A stretch of 64,000 bases of DNA from Paraburkholderia elongata (GCF_013177735.1 NZ_WOEZ01000208.1:1-64000), one strand, 5' to 3'; positions 17,033 through 26,920 are shown, counted from the first letter of the stretch. A program made the numbers and translations. The notes: generated by a model from the letters alone, not told the origin.

Positions 17033-19123
17033 ATGTCCGAACACCATCTGACTGAAGCCGACGAGACGCTCGACGAGTCCAAATTCGTCGCGTTCGAAGG
17101 CTCGCCGTTCCAGCTTTACCAGCCGTATCCGCCCGCCGGCGACCAGCCGACCGCGATCGACACGCTCGTCGAAGGCATTGAGGACGGTTTGTCGTTCCAG
17201 ACGCTGCTCGGCGTGACCGGCTCCGGCAAAACCTTCACGATGGCCAACACCATCGCACGGCTCGGCCGGCCGGCGATCGTGTTCGCGCCGAACAAGACGC
17301 TCGCCGCGCAGCTCTACTCGGAGTTCCGCGAGTTTTTTCCGCGCAATGCGGTCGAGTACTTCGTCTCGTACTACGACTACTACCAGCCGGAAGCGTACGT
17401 TCCGCAGCGCGACCTGTTCATCGAGAAAGATTCGTCGATCAACGAGCACATCGAGCAGATGCGGCTGTCGGCCACCAAGAGCCTGATGGAGCGGCGCGAC
17501 GTGATCATCGTCGGCACGGTGTCGGCGATTTACGGTATCGGTAACCCGTCGGAATATCACAAGATGATTCTGACGCTGCGCACCGGTGACAAGCTCGGCC
17601 AGCGCGACATCATCGCCCGGCTGATCGCGATGCAGTACAACCGCAATGAATCCGACTTCCAGCGCGGTTCGTTCCGCGTGCGCGGCGACACGATCGATAT
17701 TTTTCCGGCTGAGCACGCCGAAATGGCGGTGCGCATCGAGTTGTTCGACGACGAGGTCGAGACGCTGCAATTGTTCGATCCGCTCACCGGCCGCGTGCGG
17801 CAGAAGATTTCGCGCTTCACCGTGTACCCGTCGTCGCACTATGTGACGCCGCGCGACACCGTGGTGCGCGCGGTCGAAACGATCAAGACCGAACTGCGCG
17901 ACCGGCTCGAGTTCTTCTACAGCAACGGCAAGCTCGTCGAAGCGCAGCGGCTCGAGCAGCGCACCCGCTTCGATCTGGAAATGCTGCAGGAGCTGGGCTT
18001 CTGCAAGGGCATCGAGAACTACTCGCGGCACTTCTCGGGCGCCGCGCCCGGCGAGCCGCCACCGACGCTGGTCGACTATTTGCCGTCCGACGCCCTGATG
18101 CTGCTTGACGAGTCACACGTGCTGATCGGCCAGCTGAACGGCATGTATAACGGCGACCGGGCACGTAAAGAGAATCTGGTCGACTATGGTTTTCGCTTGC
18201 CGTCGGCGCTCGATAATCGCCCGCTCAAGTTCAACGAGTTCGAGCGCAAGATGCGCCAGGTGGTGTTCGTGTCGGCCACGCCGGCGGATTACGAGAAGAA
18301 AACGGCGGGGCAAGTGGCCGAGCAGCTGGTGCGTCCAACCGGCCTCGTCGATCCGGAAATCGAGGTGCGCCCGGCGCGTACGCAGGTCGACGACGTGCTC
18401 GCCGAGATCAACGAGCGCGTCAAAGTGGGCGACCGCGTGCTGGTCACGGTGCTGACCAAGCGGATGGCCGAGCAGCTGACCGAATTTCTGGCCGACCATG
18501 GCGTCAAGGTGCGCTACCTGCACAGCGACATCGATACGGTGGAGCGGGTGGAAATCATCCGCGATCTGCGGCTGGGCACGTTCGACGTGCTGGTCGGGAT
18601 CAACCTGCTGCGCGAGGGGCTGGATATCCCCGAAGTCTCGCTCGTCGCGATTCTCGACGCGGACAAGGAAGGCTTCCTGCGTGCCGAGCGCTCGCTGATC
18701 CAGACCATCGGCCGGGCGGCGCGTAACGTGAACGGCAAGGCGATTCTCTACGCGGACAGGGTGACCGACTCGATGCGCCGCGCCATCGACGAAACCGAGC
18801 GGCGGCGCGCCAAGCAGATCGCCTACAACCTGGAGCACGGCATTACCCCGCGCGGCGTGGTCAAGCGGATTCGCGACATCATCGACGGGGTGTACAACGT
18901 CGACGACGCCCGCGCCGAACTGAAGGAACAGCAGACTCGGGCGAAATTCGAGGACATGTCCGAGAAGCAGCTCGCCAAGGAGCTCAAGCGTCTCGAAAAG
19001 CAGATGATGGAGCACGCCAAGAATCTCGAGTTCGAAAAGGCCGCACAAACCCGCGACCAGCTGGCGCTGCTGCGGCAGCGCGTGTTCGGCGCGAACGTCG
19101 GCGATCACGTGCCCGGCGTCTAA
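17033..19123 (+). CDS. uvrB: UvrB, excinuclease ABC subunit B
   Basis: Product of 696 aa, the damage-verifying helicase-like subunit of nucleotide excision repair. Walker A GVTGSGKT is near residues 60-67, the damage-wrapping beta-hairpin region [21 protein letters not shown] follows, DESH is the Walker B, and a C-terminal UVR domain ([32 protein letters not shown] region) binds UvrC. ATG 17033 is preferred to a GTG four codons upstream. Works with UvrA and UvrC encoded elsewhere. Confidence 0.96.
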   Translation: MSEHHLTEADETLDESKFVAFEGSPFQLYQPYPPAGDQPTAIDTLVEGIEDGLSFQTLLGVTGSGKTFTMANTIARLGRPAIVFAPNKTLAAQLYSEFREFFPRNAVEYFVSYYDYYQPEAYVPQRDLFIEKDSSINEHIEQMRLSATKSLMERRDVIIVGTVSAIYGIGNPSEYHKMILTLRTGDKLGQRDIIARLIAMQYNRNESDFQRGSFRVRGDTIDIFPAEHAEMAVRIELFDDEVETLQLFDPLTGRVRQKISRFTVYPSSHYVTPRDTVVRAVETIKTELRDRLEFFYSNGKLVEAQRLEQRTRFDLEMLQELGFCKGIENYSRHFSGAAPGEPPPTLVDYLPSDALMLLDESHVLIGQLNGMYNGDRARKENLVDYGFRLPSALDNRPLKFNEFERKMRQVVFVSATPADYEKKTAGQVAEQLVRPTGLVDPEIEVRPARTQVDDVLAEINERVKVGDRVLVTVLTKRMAEQLTEFLADHGVKVRYLHSDIDTVERVEIIRDLRLGTFDVLVGINLLREGLDIPEVSLVAILDADKEGFLRAERSLIQTIGRAARNVNGKAILYADRVTDSMRRAIDETERRRAKQIAYNLEHGITPRGVVKRIRDIIDGVYNVDDARAELKEQQTRAKFEDMSEKQLAKELKRLEKQMMEHAKNLEFEKAAQTRDQLALLRQRVFGANVGDHVPGV

Positions 19124-19142
19124 TCGACCCTTCCTTACGTTC

Positions 19143-19169
19143 AGGGCGCGGCAATGTGCCGCGCCTTGT
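19143..19169 (+). terminator. uvrB terminator
   Basis: Stem GGCGCGGCA (19145-19153) / TGCCGCGCC (19157-19165), extended by G-T and A-T pairs, loop ATG, followed by TTGT. The U-run is weak. Confidence 0.65.
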
Positions 19170-19213
19170 CTCTCCTCGCCTTACAACCCGCCAACACCTA
19201 CGCCCGCGCTTTC

Positions 19214-19230
19214 CTTAAGACCGCCTTAAG
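19214..19230 (+). promoter_or_regulatory. PmrA/QseB-type response-regulator box upstream of ftrA
   Basis: CTTAAG-ACCGC-CTTAAG is an exact match to the PmrA box form (C/T)TTAA(G/T)-N5-(C/T)TTAA(G/T). It lies within a longer 10-bp direct repeat CCTTAAGACC (19213-19222 and 19224-19233) with an 11-bp period, the one-helical-turn spacing of OmpR-family regulators. It is 220 bases before ftrA and 73 bases before the Fur box. Confidence 0.6.
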
Positions 19231-19302
19231 ACCCTGTTCCCATAAGGCTTTGCGTGCGTCCTCGTTTGTTCTCCTTGTCGATCAATGATAAACTCGACCA
19301 AT

Positions 19303-19321
19303 ATTGAGAATGGTTCGCATT
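19303..19321. promoter_or_regulatory. Fur box upstream of ftrABCD
   Basis: ATTGAGAATGGTTCGCATT fits the 19-bp Fur consensus. Its reverse complement differs from the bfd-upstream box at only 3 of 19 positions. It overlaps a weak promoter (TTGTCG 19275-19280, N18, CAATAT 19299-19304), so iron-bound Fur would repress the ftr operon. Confidence 0.8.
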
Positions 19322-19450
19322 AACTTTCGTAATGCAGTTTACAGTTCGCTGCGTTTGCTAACAGAGCCCGCAGGCATGGCCACATCGAAGCAAACGCAGC
19401 GCACCGTTCCAATGGATTCGATTCCAGTCTGATAAAAACAAGGAGTTTCA

Positions 19451-19999
19451 ATGCGGATTTCTTCATTCGTGCGCGGTGGCGCAGCAGCGGTGGCCGCAGT
19501 AGCGGCGCTTTCCGCAACGGCAGCGGAATACCCGATCGGCAAGCAGCAGATCCAGGGCGGCATGGAAATCGGCGCGGTCTATCTGCAGCCGATCACGATG
19601 GAACCCGAAGGCATGATGCGCAAGGCATCGGATTCGGATATCCACCTGGAAGCCGACATCCACGCGGTCAAGAACAATCCGACGGGTTTCGCCGAAGGCG
19701 ACTGGATGCCGTATCTGCAAGTTCGTTATGAATTGACGAAAGCCGGTTCGAATCAGACTCAGAAGGGCGACATGATGGCGATGGTCGCCAACGACGGTCC
19801 GCACTACGGCGACAACGTCAAGCTGCAAGGCCCGGGCAAGTACCACCTGAAGATGATCGTTGAAGCGCCGATGCAAACCGGCCATATGGCTTTCGGCCGC
19901 CACGTCGACAAGGAAACCGGCGTGGGCGCGTGGTTCAAGCCGATCACGCTCGAATACGACTTCACGTTCGCGGGCATCGGCAAGAAGGGCGGTTACTGA
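19451..19999 (+). CDS. ftrA: FtrA, periplasmic P19-type iron-binding protein
   Basis: Product of 182 aa with a signal peptide ending near SATAAE. The mature chain belongs to the P19/Tp34 family: EYPIGKQQIQGGMEIGAVYLQPI, then DIHLEADIHA, MVANDGPHYGDN and a late HMAFGRHVD. The conserved Met and His residues form the Cu/Fe site. In the FtrABCD system it binds and oxidises or hands over iron together with FtrB before import by FtrC. First gene of a four-gene operon under the Fur box at 19303. Confidence 0.93.
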   Translation: MRISSFVRGGAAAVAAVAALSATAAEYPIGKQQIQGGMEIGAVYLQPITMEPEGMMRKASDSDIHLEADIHAVKNNPTGFAEGDWMPYLQVRYELTKAGSNQTQKGDMMAMVANDGPHYGDNVKLQGPGKYHLKMIVEAPMQTGHMAFGRHVDKETGVGAWFKPITLEYDFTFAGIGKKGGY

Positions 20000-20133
20000 T
20001 CGCCGCAGACGCGGATCATCACGCGTGGTCACGCATCGTCTGCGTCGCCACGCGTGAGTGAATGAATGCAGCAGTCAATACAGCCGGCGTGCGGACCGCA
20101 AAATCCGCCACGCCGCGTTTTCCGGAAAGGCTA

Positions 20134-20466
20134 ATGAGAATTAACCGAAAGATCGTGATCCTCGCCATGACCACGGTGCTGGCGGGCGCCGCGCACGCAG
20201 CGGATCTGCCCACCTTCAAGCTGGAAATGACCGACGGCAAGCTCAATCCCGCACGTATCGAAGTGCCGGCGGGGCAGCGCATCAAGATCGAAGTGCGCAA
20301 CACCGGCAAGGGCGCAGCCGAGTTCGAAAGTGTGCAGCTACGTAAAGAGAAGGTGTTGGCGCCTGGCGCGGATTCGTTTGTCGTGATCGCTCCGCTGGAG
20401 CCGGGCGAGTACAAGTTCTTCGACGATTTCCATCAGCAGGCGCAGGGCGTGATCGTCGCGAAGTAG
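20134..20466 (+). CDS. ftrB: FtrB, periplasmic cupredoxin-like protein
   Basis: Product of 110 aa. A signal peptide (MRINRKIVILAMTTVLAGAAHA) is followed by a one-domain cupredoxin fold (LEMTDGKLNPARIEVPAGQRIKI start, EPGEYKFFDDFHQ end). It lacks an obvious full type-1 copper Cys-His set, as is usual in FtrB. ATG 20134 is used; the frame is open 24 codons further upstream. In the Ftr system it is proposed to oxidise Fe(II) with FtrA. Second gene of the operon. Confidence 0.88.
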   Translation: MRINRKIVILAMTTVLAGAAHAADLPTFKLEMTDGKLNPARIEVPAGQRIKIEVRNTGKGAAEFESVQLRKEKVLAPGADSFVVIAPLEPGEYKFFDDFHQQAQGVIVAK

Positions 20467-20548
20467 CGGCTTGGGGCGCGAGCGCATGCCTTGAACAAAC
20501 GGATTACGCGTTCGCCGAAGCAGTAGCATGATAGAAGGGAGAGCTTGG

Positions 20549-21394
20549 ATGGGTCAGATTCTATTCATCGTGTGGCGAGAAAGTGTCGAGGCCTTGCTGG
20601 TCGTCGGCATCCTGTACGCGTGGCTGAAAAATGGCGACGACGATGCGCGCCGCGGTTTGCCGTACCTGTGGGGCGGCGTCGCGGCCGGTGTGATCGCGGC
20701 AGTCGCGCTCGGTGCGGTGCTGGTCGGTTTCACGGAAGTGCTCTCCGGTGACGCGCAGGATTATTTCCAGACCGCAATGGTGCTGGTCGCGTGTGTGCTG
20801 ATCGTGCAGATGGTGCTGTGGATGAAGCAGCACGGCCGGTCGCTTAAGCGCGACATGGAACAGTCGCTGCAAAAGAGCAAGCACGATTCGAACTGGTGGG
20901 GCGTCGCGTTGCTGGTCGCATTGGCGATCGCGCGCGAAGGCAGTGAAACGGTGATCTTCCTGTACGGTCTCGGCTTTGGCCAATCGGGTCGCGTGGACGG
21001 CAGCCAGATGCTCGCGGTGGCGATCGGCCTCGGTCTCGCCTTCCTGACCTTCTTCGTGCTGCAGTTGGGTGGCAAATACTTCTCGTGGCGGCTCTTCTTT
21101 CGCGCCACTGAAATCATGCTGTTGTTCCTCGGCGCGGGCCTGTTCCAGACCGGTGTCGACAAGTTGATCGACAAGGAAATCCTGCCGACGATCATCGACC
21201 AGATGTGGAACTCGTCAGCCATCCTCGACGACTCGAGCACCTTCGGTTCGCTGGTTGCGACGCTCACCGGTTATCGCGCCCATCCGGCGTTGATGAATCT
21301 GATCGCCTACGCCGTGTACTGGTTGGTCGTCTATCTGCTGGTGCGTCGCGCGAATCGCAAGCCGGTGCAGCAGGCCGCAGGGCGCGCAGCATGA
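20549..21394 (+). CDS. ftrC: FtrC, FTR1-family iron permease
   Basis: Product of 281 aa with about seven transmembrane helices. The two permease REXXE motifs are present: RESVE at residues 9-13 (start MGQILFIVWRESVEALLVV) and REGSE at about residue 131. These glutamates carry iron across the inner membrane. ATG 20549 follows GGGAGAG; an upstream ATG at 20528 adds seven unrelated residues. Its stop overlaps the ftrD start (ATGA). Confidence 0.94.
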   Translation: MGQILFIVWRESVEALLVVGILYAWLKNGDDDARRGLPYLWGGVAAGVIAAVALGAVLVGFTEVLSGDAQDYFQTAMVLVACVLIVQMVLWMKQHGRSLKRDMEQSLQKSKHDSNWWGVALLVALAIAREGSETVIFLYGLGFGQSGRVDGSQMLAVAIGLGLAFLTFFVLQLGGKYFSWRLFFRATEIMLLFLGAGLFQTGVDKLIDKEILPTIIDQMWNSSAILDDSSTFGSLVATLTGYRAHPALMNLIAYAVYWLVVYLLVRRANRKPVQQAAGRAA

Positions 21395-22797
21395 GTGCCG
21401 TCATGACCCGCCCGGGCCGCCTCGCCGCGGCCGGGCAGTGGATGCAGCGTCACGGCGGCCTGATCCGCGGCATTCAGTGGGTCGTGGTGGCGGTGTACGC
21501 GTTCCTGATTCTCGTGCCGGCGGTGATGTCGCTGCCGGACGACACCGCGCATCTATGGACCAACCTGACGCTGGCCGCGCGGTTCGTGTTCTGGGGCATC
21601 TGGTGGCCGTTCGTGCTGCTATCGATGGTGATGCTCGGCCGCGTCTGGTGCGGCGTGTTGTGCCCGGAGGGCGCGCTCGCGGAATTCGCCAGCAAGTATG
21701 GTCGCGGCTTGGCGATTCCGCGCTGGATGCGCTGGGGCGGCTGGCCGTTCGTCGCGTTCGGCATGACTACTATCTACGGTCAGATGGTCAGCGTCTACCA
21801 GTATCCGAAAGCGGTGCTGCTGGTGCTCGGCGGCTCGACCTTCGCGGCGATGATCATCGGCTTGCTGTACGGGCGCGAGAAGCGCGTCTGGTGCAAGTAT
21901 CTGTGCCCCGTCAACGGGGTTTTTTCGCTTCTGTCGCGTCTCGCGCCGTTCCACTACAAAGTCGATGAAGACGCGTGGCGCCGTTCGTACAAGAACGGCG
22001 AACATGGGCATCGCGTGATTCCGATCAATTGCGCGCCGCTGGTGCCGCTGCGCAATATGAAGGGCGCGTCGGATTGCCATATGTGCGGCCGTTGCAGCGG
22101 GCATCGCGACGCGATCGCGCTGACGTGGCGTGCGCCGTCGTCGGAAGTCGTGCAGCTCGGCGACAAGCAGGCGAACCCCTGGGACACCGCGTTGATCCTG
22201 TACGGCCTGCTCGGCATCGCGATCGGCGCGTTCCATTGGACCGCTTCGCGCTGGTTCATCGACCTGAAGATGTTCTTTGCGACCTGGCTGGTCGATCACG
22301 ACATCACCTGGCCGCTCGACACCAACGCGCCGTGGTTCCTGTTCACGCATTACCCTGAGCAGAACGACGTATTCTCGTGGCTCGACGGCACGATGGTGAT
22401 CGGCTACATCCTCGCTACGGCGCTGGTGTACGGCACAGCATTGCTGGTGCTGCTGATGGGCGCGACGCGCATGCTGGGACGCTTCAACACCGTGCGTCTG
22501 CATCATTTGACGCAAGGCCTGATTCCGATTGCCGGCGCAGGTGTGTTCCTCGGCTTGTCGGCGACCACGCTGTCGCTGCTGCGCGCGGAACATTTGTCGT
22601 TGTGGTGGGCGTCGGATATGCGTATCGCGATTCTGGCGATTGCCAACCTGTGGAGCGCGTGGCTCGCCTGGCTCGTCACACGTCGCTATAGCGAGCGCTT
22701 CGTTCAACGCGGCCTCGCGATGGTGTGGTTCGCCGCGGCGCTGGCTGTGGTCGATAGCGCATGGTGGCTGATGTTCTGGGGCTGGGCTTCGAAGTAA
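21391..22797 (+). CDS. ftrD: FtrD, polyferredoxin-like membrane 4Fe-4S protein
   Basis: Product of 468 aa with about eight to ten transmembrane helices. Cysteine motifs CGVLCPEGALAEF, CKYLCPVNGVF and CHMCGRC resemble the NapH/polyferredoxin group. In FtrABCD it probably moves electrons from the oxidation step at FtrA/FtrB back to the cytoplasmic side. It overlaps ftrC by 4 bases, so translation is likely coupled. A strong terminator closes the operon. Confidence 0.92.
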   Translation: MSAVMTRPGRLAAAGQWMQRHGGLIRGIQWVVVAVYAFLILVPAVMSLPDDTAHLWTNLTLAARFVFWGIWWPFVLLSMVMLGRVWCGVLCPEGALAEFASKYGRGLAIPRWMRWGGWPFVAFGMTTIYGQMVSVYQYPKAVLLVLGGSTFAAMIIGLLYGREKRVWCKYLCPVNGVFSLLSRLAPFHYKVDEDAWRRSYKNGEHGHRVIPINCAPLVPLRNMKGASDCHMCGRCSGHRDAIALTWRAPSSEVVQLGDKQANPWDTALILYGLLGIAIGAFHWTASRWFIDLKMFFATWLVDHDITWPLDTNAPWFLFTHYPEQNDVFSWLDGTMVIGYILATALVYGTALLVLLMGATRMLGRFNTVRLHHLTQGLIPIAGAGVFLGLSATTLSLLRAEHLSLWWASDMRIAILAIANLWSAWLAWLVTRRYSERFVQRGLAMVWFAAALAVVDSAWWLMFWGWASK

Positions 22798-22850
22798 GTC
22801 TTAACGCTTCGACGCGCTGTCGAGACCCGATCGGCGCCGTGCAAAAACAG

Positions 22851-22884
22851 AAAGCCGTGGAGATGATCACATCCCACGGCTTTT
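22851..22884 (+). terminator. Terminator of the ftrABCD operon
   Basis: Perfect 10-bp stem AAAGCCGTGG (22851-22860) / CCACGGCTTT (22874-22883) followed by T. The 207 bases from here to the end of hemP contain nothing I can identify. Confidence 0.85.
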
Positions 22885-23091
22885 CAATTTTCTGTATGTG
22901 CGACACACGTCGTTTCGTGCATCCGCATTAGGTGAGAACCAAAAAAGCGGCCTGGCTGGCTGCGACGGCTGGCTTGGTGTCTGCACGAAGGGGTCTAGTT
23001 CTCACGTGCAAGCCGTCGTGGCTGGCTAATGCCCAACACCTCTCGAGGAGGTGGTCCCCACAATACCCGGTACTTACCTCTCTATTCGCTC

Positions 23092-23352
23092 TTACTTCGT
23101 CAGGATCAGCTTGCCTAAGCGCGTTGCACGCAACTGGTAGGTCTCGCCGTTATGCACGATGCTGACGTGGCTATGTCCTTGCAGCAGTGCGTCGCTGCGC
23201 ACGACCCGATCCGACTTCTCGCTCGTACCGTTGGTGCGATCCGCTGCGGGCTTCGCGGCGGTTGCCGTCGCCGTCGATGCTTTCGGACGGCTGGTCAGCG
23301 CGGCCGCTGGGCGGCGCAGGCTGAGTGTTGAAGAGCGCGTGAGATCGGTCAT
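23092..23352 (-). CDS. hemP: HemP/HmuP family haem-uptake protein
   Basis: Product of 86 aa. The C-terminal 40 residues (SDALLQGHSHVSIVHNGETYQLRATRLGKLILTK) are the HemP signature; the N-terminal half is Ala/Thr-rich and disordered. In Burkholderia and Bradyrhizobium HmuP/HemP is needed for expression of haem-receptor genes. The start at 23352 is chosen because a Fur box lies just upstream at 23391. It stands alone, with no haem transporter adjacent. Confidence 0.9.
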   Translation of the reverse strand: MTDLTRSSTLSLRRPAAALTSRPKASTATATAAKPAADRTNGTSEKSDRVVRSDALLQGHSHVSIVHNGETYQLRATRLGKLILTK

Positions 23353-23390
23353 TCGTTTTTGCTGTTGGTCGATTCGATGGATCAATTCTA

Positions 23391-23409
23391 AATGATAACC
23401 ATTCCCATT
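23391..23409. promoter_or_regulatory. Fur box upstream of hemP
   Basis: AATGATAACCATTCCCATT fits the Fur 19-mer with an intact AATGATAA half. It lies 38 bases before the hemP start on the minus strand. Confidence 0.8.
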
Positions 23410-23601
23410 TACAAGAAAGGGAAATTCATCGGATCTGATTTCCGATAGCTGAATGGCGGGGAACAGGACGGCGAGAGAGGGCGGCGAAGCAGGGTGCTTC
23501 CGGTCGACCGTTCCGGCACGGCCGCGCAAGGAGCATGACGGCCAGCGATACATAGGTCCGCGGCCGCCGGCTACGGTGCGGGCAGAGCGCCCGCACAAGA
23601 T

Positions 23602-24084
23602 TCAATGCAACGAACCGGGTTCCTGCTTGGCCTGCACGTACTGGCGGATCAGCCGCACGGTATCGATATCGTTCTCGCGATACGCCGATTTCACGATTTC
23701 CTGCGTCTGCACGGCGTCCTGGTCGTTGGACACGGGCAGCGTGGTCGCGTATTCGAAGCGCAGGAACAACTGCAGTTCGTCAGGCTGCTCGATGGTCATC
23801 GTCAGCGACCCGCCGACATAGTCCGCCGTCGGCAGAATGTCGTAGCGCACGCTCTGGCGATCCTGCAGCGTGACACGGTCGCGCACGGTGGCCTGGCCGT
23901 AGTGCAGTTCCCGTTCGAGCGTGTCGCCTTCGCGCGAAAGGATGGTGCAGCTGTCGAGTCCGATCACGAACAGTTGCGGCTGTTCGGCGCGCAGCACGAG
24001 ACCCTCCCATAACTGCTCGCGGGTCATCGAGTCGACAAACGGATTCAACGGATCGTTGATCTGGATAAGGTGTTCGAAATTCAA
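23602..24084 (-). CDS. DUF1857 family protein (SRPBCC-like)
   Basis: Product of 160 aa matching the DUF1857 pattern: NFEHLIQINDPLNPFVDSMTREQLWEGLVLRAEQP at the start and FLRFEYATTLPVSNDQDAVQTQEIVKSAYRENDIDTV near the end. These proteins have a START/Bet v1-type cavity fold of unknown role. The family-conserved N-terminus requires a TTG start at 24084, supported by AGAGGAA upstream. Function unknown. Confidence 0.82.
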   Translation of the reverse strand: MNFEHLIQINDPLNPFVDSMTREQLWEGLVLRAEQPQLFVIGLDSCTILSREGDTLERELHYGQATVRDRVTLQDRQSVRYDILPTADYVGGSLTMTIEQPDELQLFLRFEYATTLPVSNDQDAVQTQEIVKSAYRENDIDTVRLIRQYVQAKQEPGSLH

Positions 24085-24201
24085 AACGGCAGCTTCCTCT
24101 GAAAGCGTTGCACAACGTTCAGCCCGGCTGAGCCAATTCCATCATTGTCGCGCTCGGCGAGCTATCGCGCCAATGTGCCGGCGCGCGAGGCTCGCATGGC
24201 T

Positions 24202-24600
24202 TCAGGCGACGGCGAGACCTGAACGGATCGTGATCGAATGCGTGAGGATCTTGTGAACTGGGCACGCATTGGCAATTTGCAAGAGCCGTTCCCGCTGCTC
24301 GTCGGACAGATCGCCTTCCAGCATGATCTTGCGGTCGATGGTCGAGCCCGCGTCGCCGGTTTCAAACGACAGCGCCACGCGCACGTCGGCGAGCGGCCAG
24401 CCCTTACGCTGAGCGTACATCTTCAGCGTGATCGACGTACAGGCACCGAGGCTCGACAGCAACAGCGCGACGGGCGTCGGCCCGCGATCACCGCCGCCAA
24501 GCGACTCGGGTTCGTCGGCGAGCCACGTGTGCTTGCCGTCGTCGAAACGGACCTGGAAATTCGTCGAGCCGATGTGGGCGGTGACGGTGGACTCTGCCAT
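24202..24600 (-). CDS. OsmC/Ohr family redox protein
   Basis: Product of 132 aa in the OsmC superfamily: [31 protein letters not shown] contains the first redox Cys, and [10 protein letters not shown] the second. These thiol peroxidases reduce organic hydroperoxides; this one is of the general OsmC type (YhfA-like) rather than clear Ohr. The ATG at 24600 follows AGGAG; an upstream in-frame start at 24639 is less likely. Confidence 0.88.
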   Translation of the reverse strand: MAESTVTAHIGSTNFQVRFDDGKHTWLADEPESLGGGDRGPTPVALLLSSLGACTSITLKMYAQRKGWPLADVRVALSFETGDAGSTIDRKIMLEGDLSDEQRERLLQIANACPVHKILTHSITIRSGLAVA

Positions 24601-24802
24601 GCGCGCTCCTGAACAGGGACGGAAATCGCCGTGCGCCACGGTCCGTCATGGCTAGACGGTGTGGTGCATGGCACAAATTGCTATTGTGAACGAATTTACC
24701 TGCCTTCGCGCCGATGTGCCGCGGCGCGGGCGGCTTGGTGAGCGCCGCGCCGCCGCAGTCGTGAGCGCAATCACAAGCGGCAACGCGCGCCGGCACGGCC
24801 AA

Positions 24803-25681
24803 TCAGTGCGTGATCGCGCCCATGCGTCCCGCCTGATAATCAGTCACGGCCTGGCGGATCTCATCTTCGGTGTTCATCACGAACGGGCCGTAGCGCACCA
24901 CCGGTTCTTTCAGCGGCACGCCGCCGAGCAGAAGCACTTCGAGCGGCTCGGCGCCGGCCGTCAGCGTGACGGACTCGCCGTCGTTCTGGAATACGACCAT
25001 CTTCTGCGCGTCGATTTCCTGGCGCGCGTCGCCTTCGCCGTAAAAGCCCTTGCCCGACAGGCTGTAAGCGAACACGCGATAGTCGGCCGGCACCGGCTGC
25101 TGGATCGTCGCACCCGGTTGCAGCGAGAAATGCTGATACAGAATCGGCGTGCGCGTTTCGATCGCCGCCTTCACGCCGAGTGCTTCGCCCGCGATTACCT
25201 TGACGCGCACCTTGCCGTCCGCGGACGTGGCGACCGGAATGCTGGCTGACGGTATCTCCTGATAGCGCGGCTCGATCATCTTGTCGCGGCGCGGCAGATT
25301 CACCCACAGTTGCACGCCATGCACGCGCCCACCGGTGCGCACGAACGACGGGTCCGGCATCTCACTGTGCACGACGCCCGCGCCCGCAGTCATCCATTGC
25401 ACGTCGCCGGGATGCAGCGTGCCCGAATGGCCTGCCGAATCCTTGTGGCCGAATTGGCCCTCGAGCGCGTACGTGACTGTTTCGAAGCCCCGATGCGGAT
25501 GATCCGGCGCGCCTACGGCCTCACCCGGCGCGTAGTCGATCGGACCCATTTCGTCGAGCAGCAGGAACGGATCGAAATCCATCAGCAGGCGGGTCGGAAA
25601 CGGGCGGTGGACGACAAAGCCGCCACCTTCGGTCGTGCGAACGGCGGGAAACGTGCGTTCGATCGTGCGCGTCGTGCTCAT
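24803..25681 (-). CDS. Pirin family protein (bicupin)
   Basis: Product of 292 aa with the pirin N-terminal cupin: DPFLLLDEMGPIDYAPGEAVGAPDHPHRGFETVTYALEG includes metal-binding HPHRGFE, followed by HSEMP. Some bacterial pirins have quercetin dioxygenase activity; others bind enzymes. ATG 25681 with GAGG upstream is used; a GTG at 25690 is the alternative. It is divergent from a LysR regulator, a common pairing, and so is probably controlled by it. Confidence 0.9.
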   Translation of the reverse strand: MSTTRTIERTFPAVRTTEGGGFVVHRPFPTRLLMDFDPFLLLDEMGPIDYAPGEAVGAPDHPHRGFETVTYALEGQFGHKDSAGHSGTLHPGDVQWMTAGAGVVHSEMPDPSFVRTGGRVHGVQLWVNLPRRDKMIEPRYQEIPSASIPVATSADGKVRVKVIAGEALGVKAAIETRTPILYQHFSLQPGATIQQPVPADYRVFAYSLSGKGFYGEGDARQEIDAQKMVVFQNDGESVTLTAGAEPLEVLLLGGVPLKEPVVRYGPFVMNTEDEIRQAVTDYQAGRMGAITH

Positions 25682-25704
25682 CAAAGTCACCTCAAAAAAT
25701 GGGG

Positions 25705-25735
25705 AATAGCATTATTTTTGAAACATAGGGCTATT
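25705..25735. promoter_or_regulatory. Dyad in the pirin/LysR divergent region
   Basis: Inverted repeat AATAGC (25705-25710) / GCTATT (25730-25735) in the AT-rich 120-base gap between the two divergent genes. A candidate LysR-type binding site by position only. Confidence 0.35.
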
Positions 25736-25803
25736 ATAGGGACCGTTTTCCTAGGCGCCAGACGCCGTCACGCAATGGATTGTTCTATTACTGGAACGAT
25801 GAG

Positions 25804-26790
25804 ATGAAGATCGATTCACACAATCTGAACGACCTGATGTACTTTTCGCAGGTCGTCGAACATGGCGGCTTTTCCGCCGCCGAGCGTGTGCTGGGCATTT
25901 CCAAGTCGCGCCTGTCGCGCCGGCTGACCGAGCTGGAAGCGTCGCTGGGCGTGCGTTTGCTGCAGCGCTCCACCCGCAAGCTGGCGCTCACTGAAGCCGG
26001 CCAACTCTTCTACCAGCACTGTCAGGCGATGCTGAGCGAAGCGCAGGCGGCCGTCAACGTGGTGCAGCAACTGCGGTCGTCGCCGCGCGGCACGGTGCGT
26101 GTGAGTGTGCCGGTGACGATTTCGCAGACCATCCTGTCGCAGATCCTGCCGGAATTCATGCATCGCTACCCGGAAGTGCGGGTGGTGATGCGTGTGACGA
26201 ACCGCGTGGTCGATCTGTTCGAGGATTCGATCGACATCGCGTTGCGCGTGCGCTCCGATCCGCCGGAAAACGCCAACATCGTCGTGCGCCCGTTGTGGCG
26301 CACGCAGCAGATGCTGGTCGGCGCACCGAGCCTGTTGCAGCAGAATGCGCCGCCGCTGTTGCCTGCCGATCTGAGCCGTTTCGAAACGCTCGACGTGCCG
26401 ACCGGCGACGGTCGCCACGTCTTCGATCTGATCGCCCCCGACGGCACGCGCCACGCGCACGAACACGAGCCGCGCCTTGTGACTGCCGATCTGATGACGA
26501 TTCGTGAAGCGACGCTGTCCGGCGTGGGCATCGCCGCGTTGCCGGAAATGATGTACGGCAGCGCGTTGCGCGCGGGGCAGTTATCGCCGGTGATGCCGGG
26601 CTGGACTTTTCCGACGCCGCAGTTGTACGCGGTATTCGTGTCGCGGCAGGGGATGGTGCCGGCTGTGCGGGCGTTCGTCGATTATCTGGTCGAAATGCTC
26701 GATCCGGACGAAGGTAAGCACATCATGGGCGAGTGTCCGACGCGCGCCGAGCAAGACGCTGCGCAGCCCGCTTTCGCGGTCGCGTTATAG
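25804..26790 (+). CDS. LysR-family transcriptional regulator
   Basis: Product of 328 aa. The N-terminal winged helix (DLMYFSQVVEHGGFSAAERVLGISKSRLSRRLTELEASLGVRLLQRSTRKLALTEAG region) is followed by a substrate-binding domain. It belongs to the AaeR/DsdC-like large LysR group. ATG 25804 fits the usual N-terminus; a start at 25780 is also open. Divergent from the pirin gene, its likely target. Confidence 0.9.
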   Translation: MKIDSHNLNDLMYFSQVVEHGGFSAAERVLGISKSRLSRRLTELEASLGVRLLQRSTRKLALTEAGQLFYQHCQAMLSEAQAAVNVVQQLRSSPRGTVRVSVPVTISQTILSQILPEFMHRYPEVRVVMRVTNRVVDLFEDSIDIALRVRSDPPENANIVVRPLWRTQQMLVGAPSLLQQNAPPLLPADLSRFETLDVPTGDGRHVFDLIAPDGTRHAHEHEPRLVTADLMTIREATLSGVGIAALPEMMYGSALRAGQLSPVMPGWTFPTPQLYAVFVSRQGMVPAVRAFVDYLVEMLDPDEGKHIMGECPTRAEQDAAQPAFAVAL

Positions 26791-26920
26791 CACTTATTAC
26801 GGGCGGCAACATCGCTTTTAGCATTTAAGCGCCGCCTGTCATGAGTACTTTCAATGACAGTTTGCTTGAATGCGCGCTCTAGCGGGCCTATAGTGAAATC
26901 CCTTCGCTAAGGAGTCTCTT

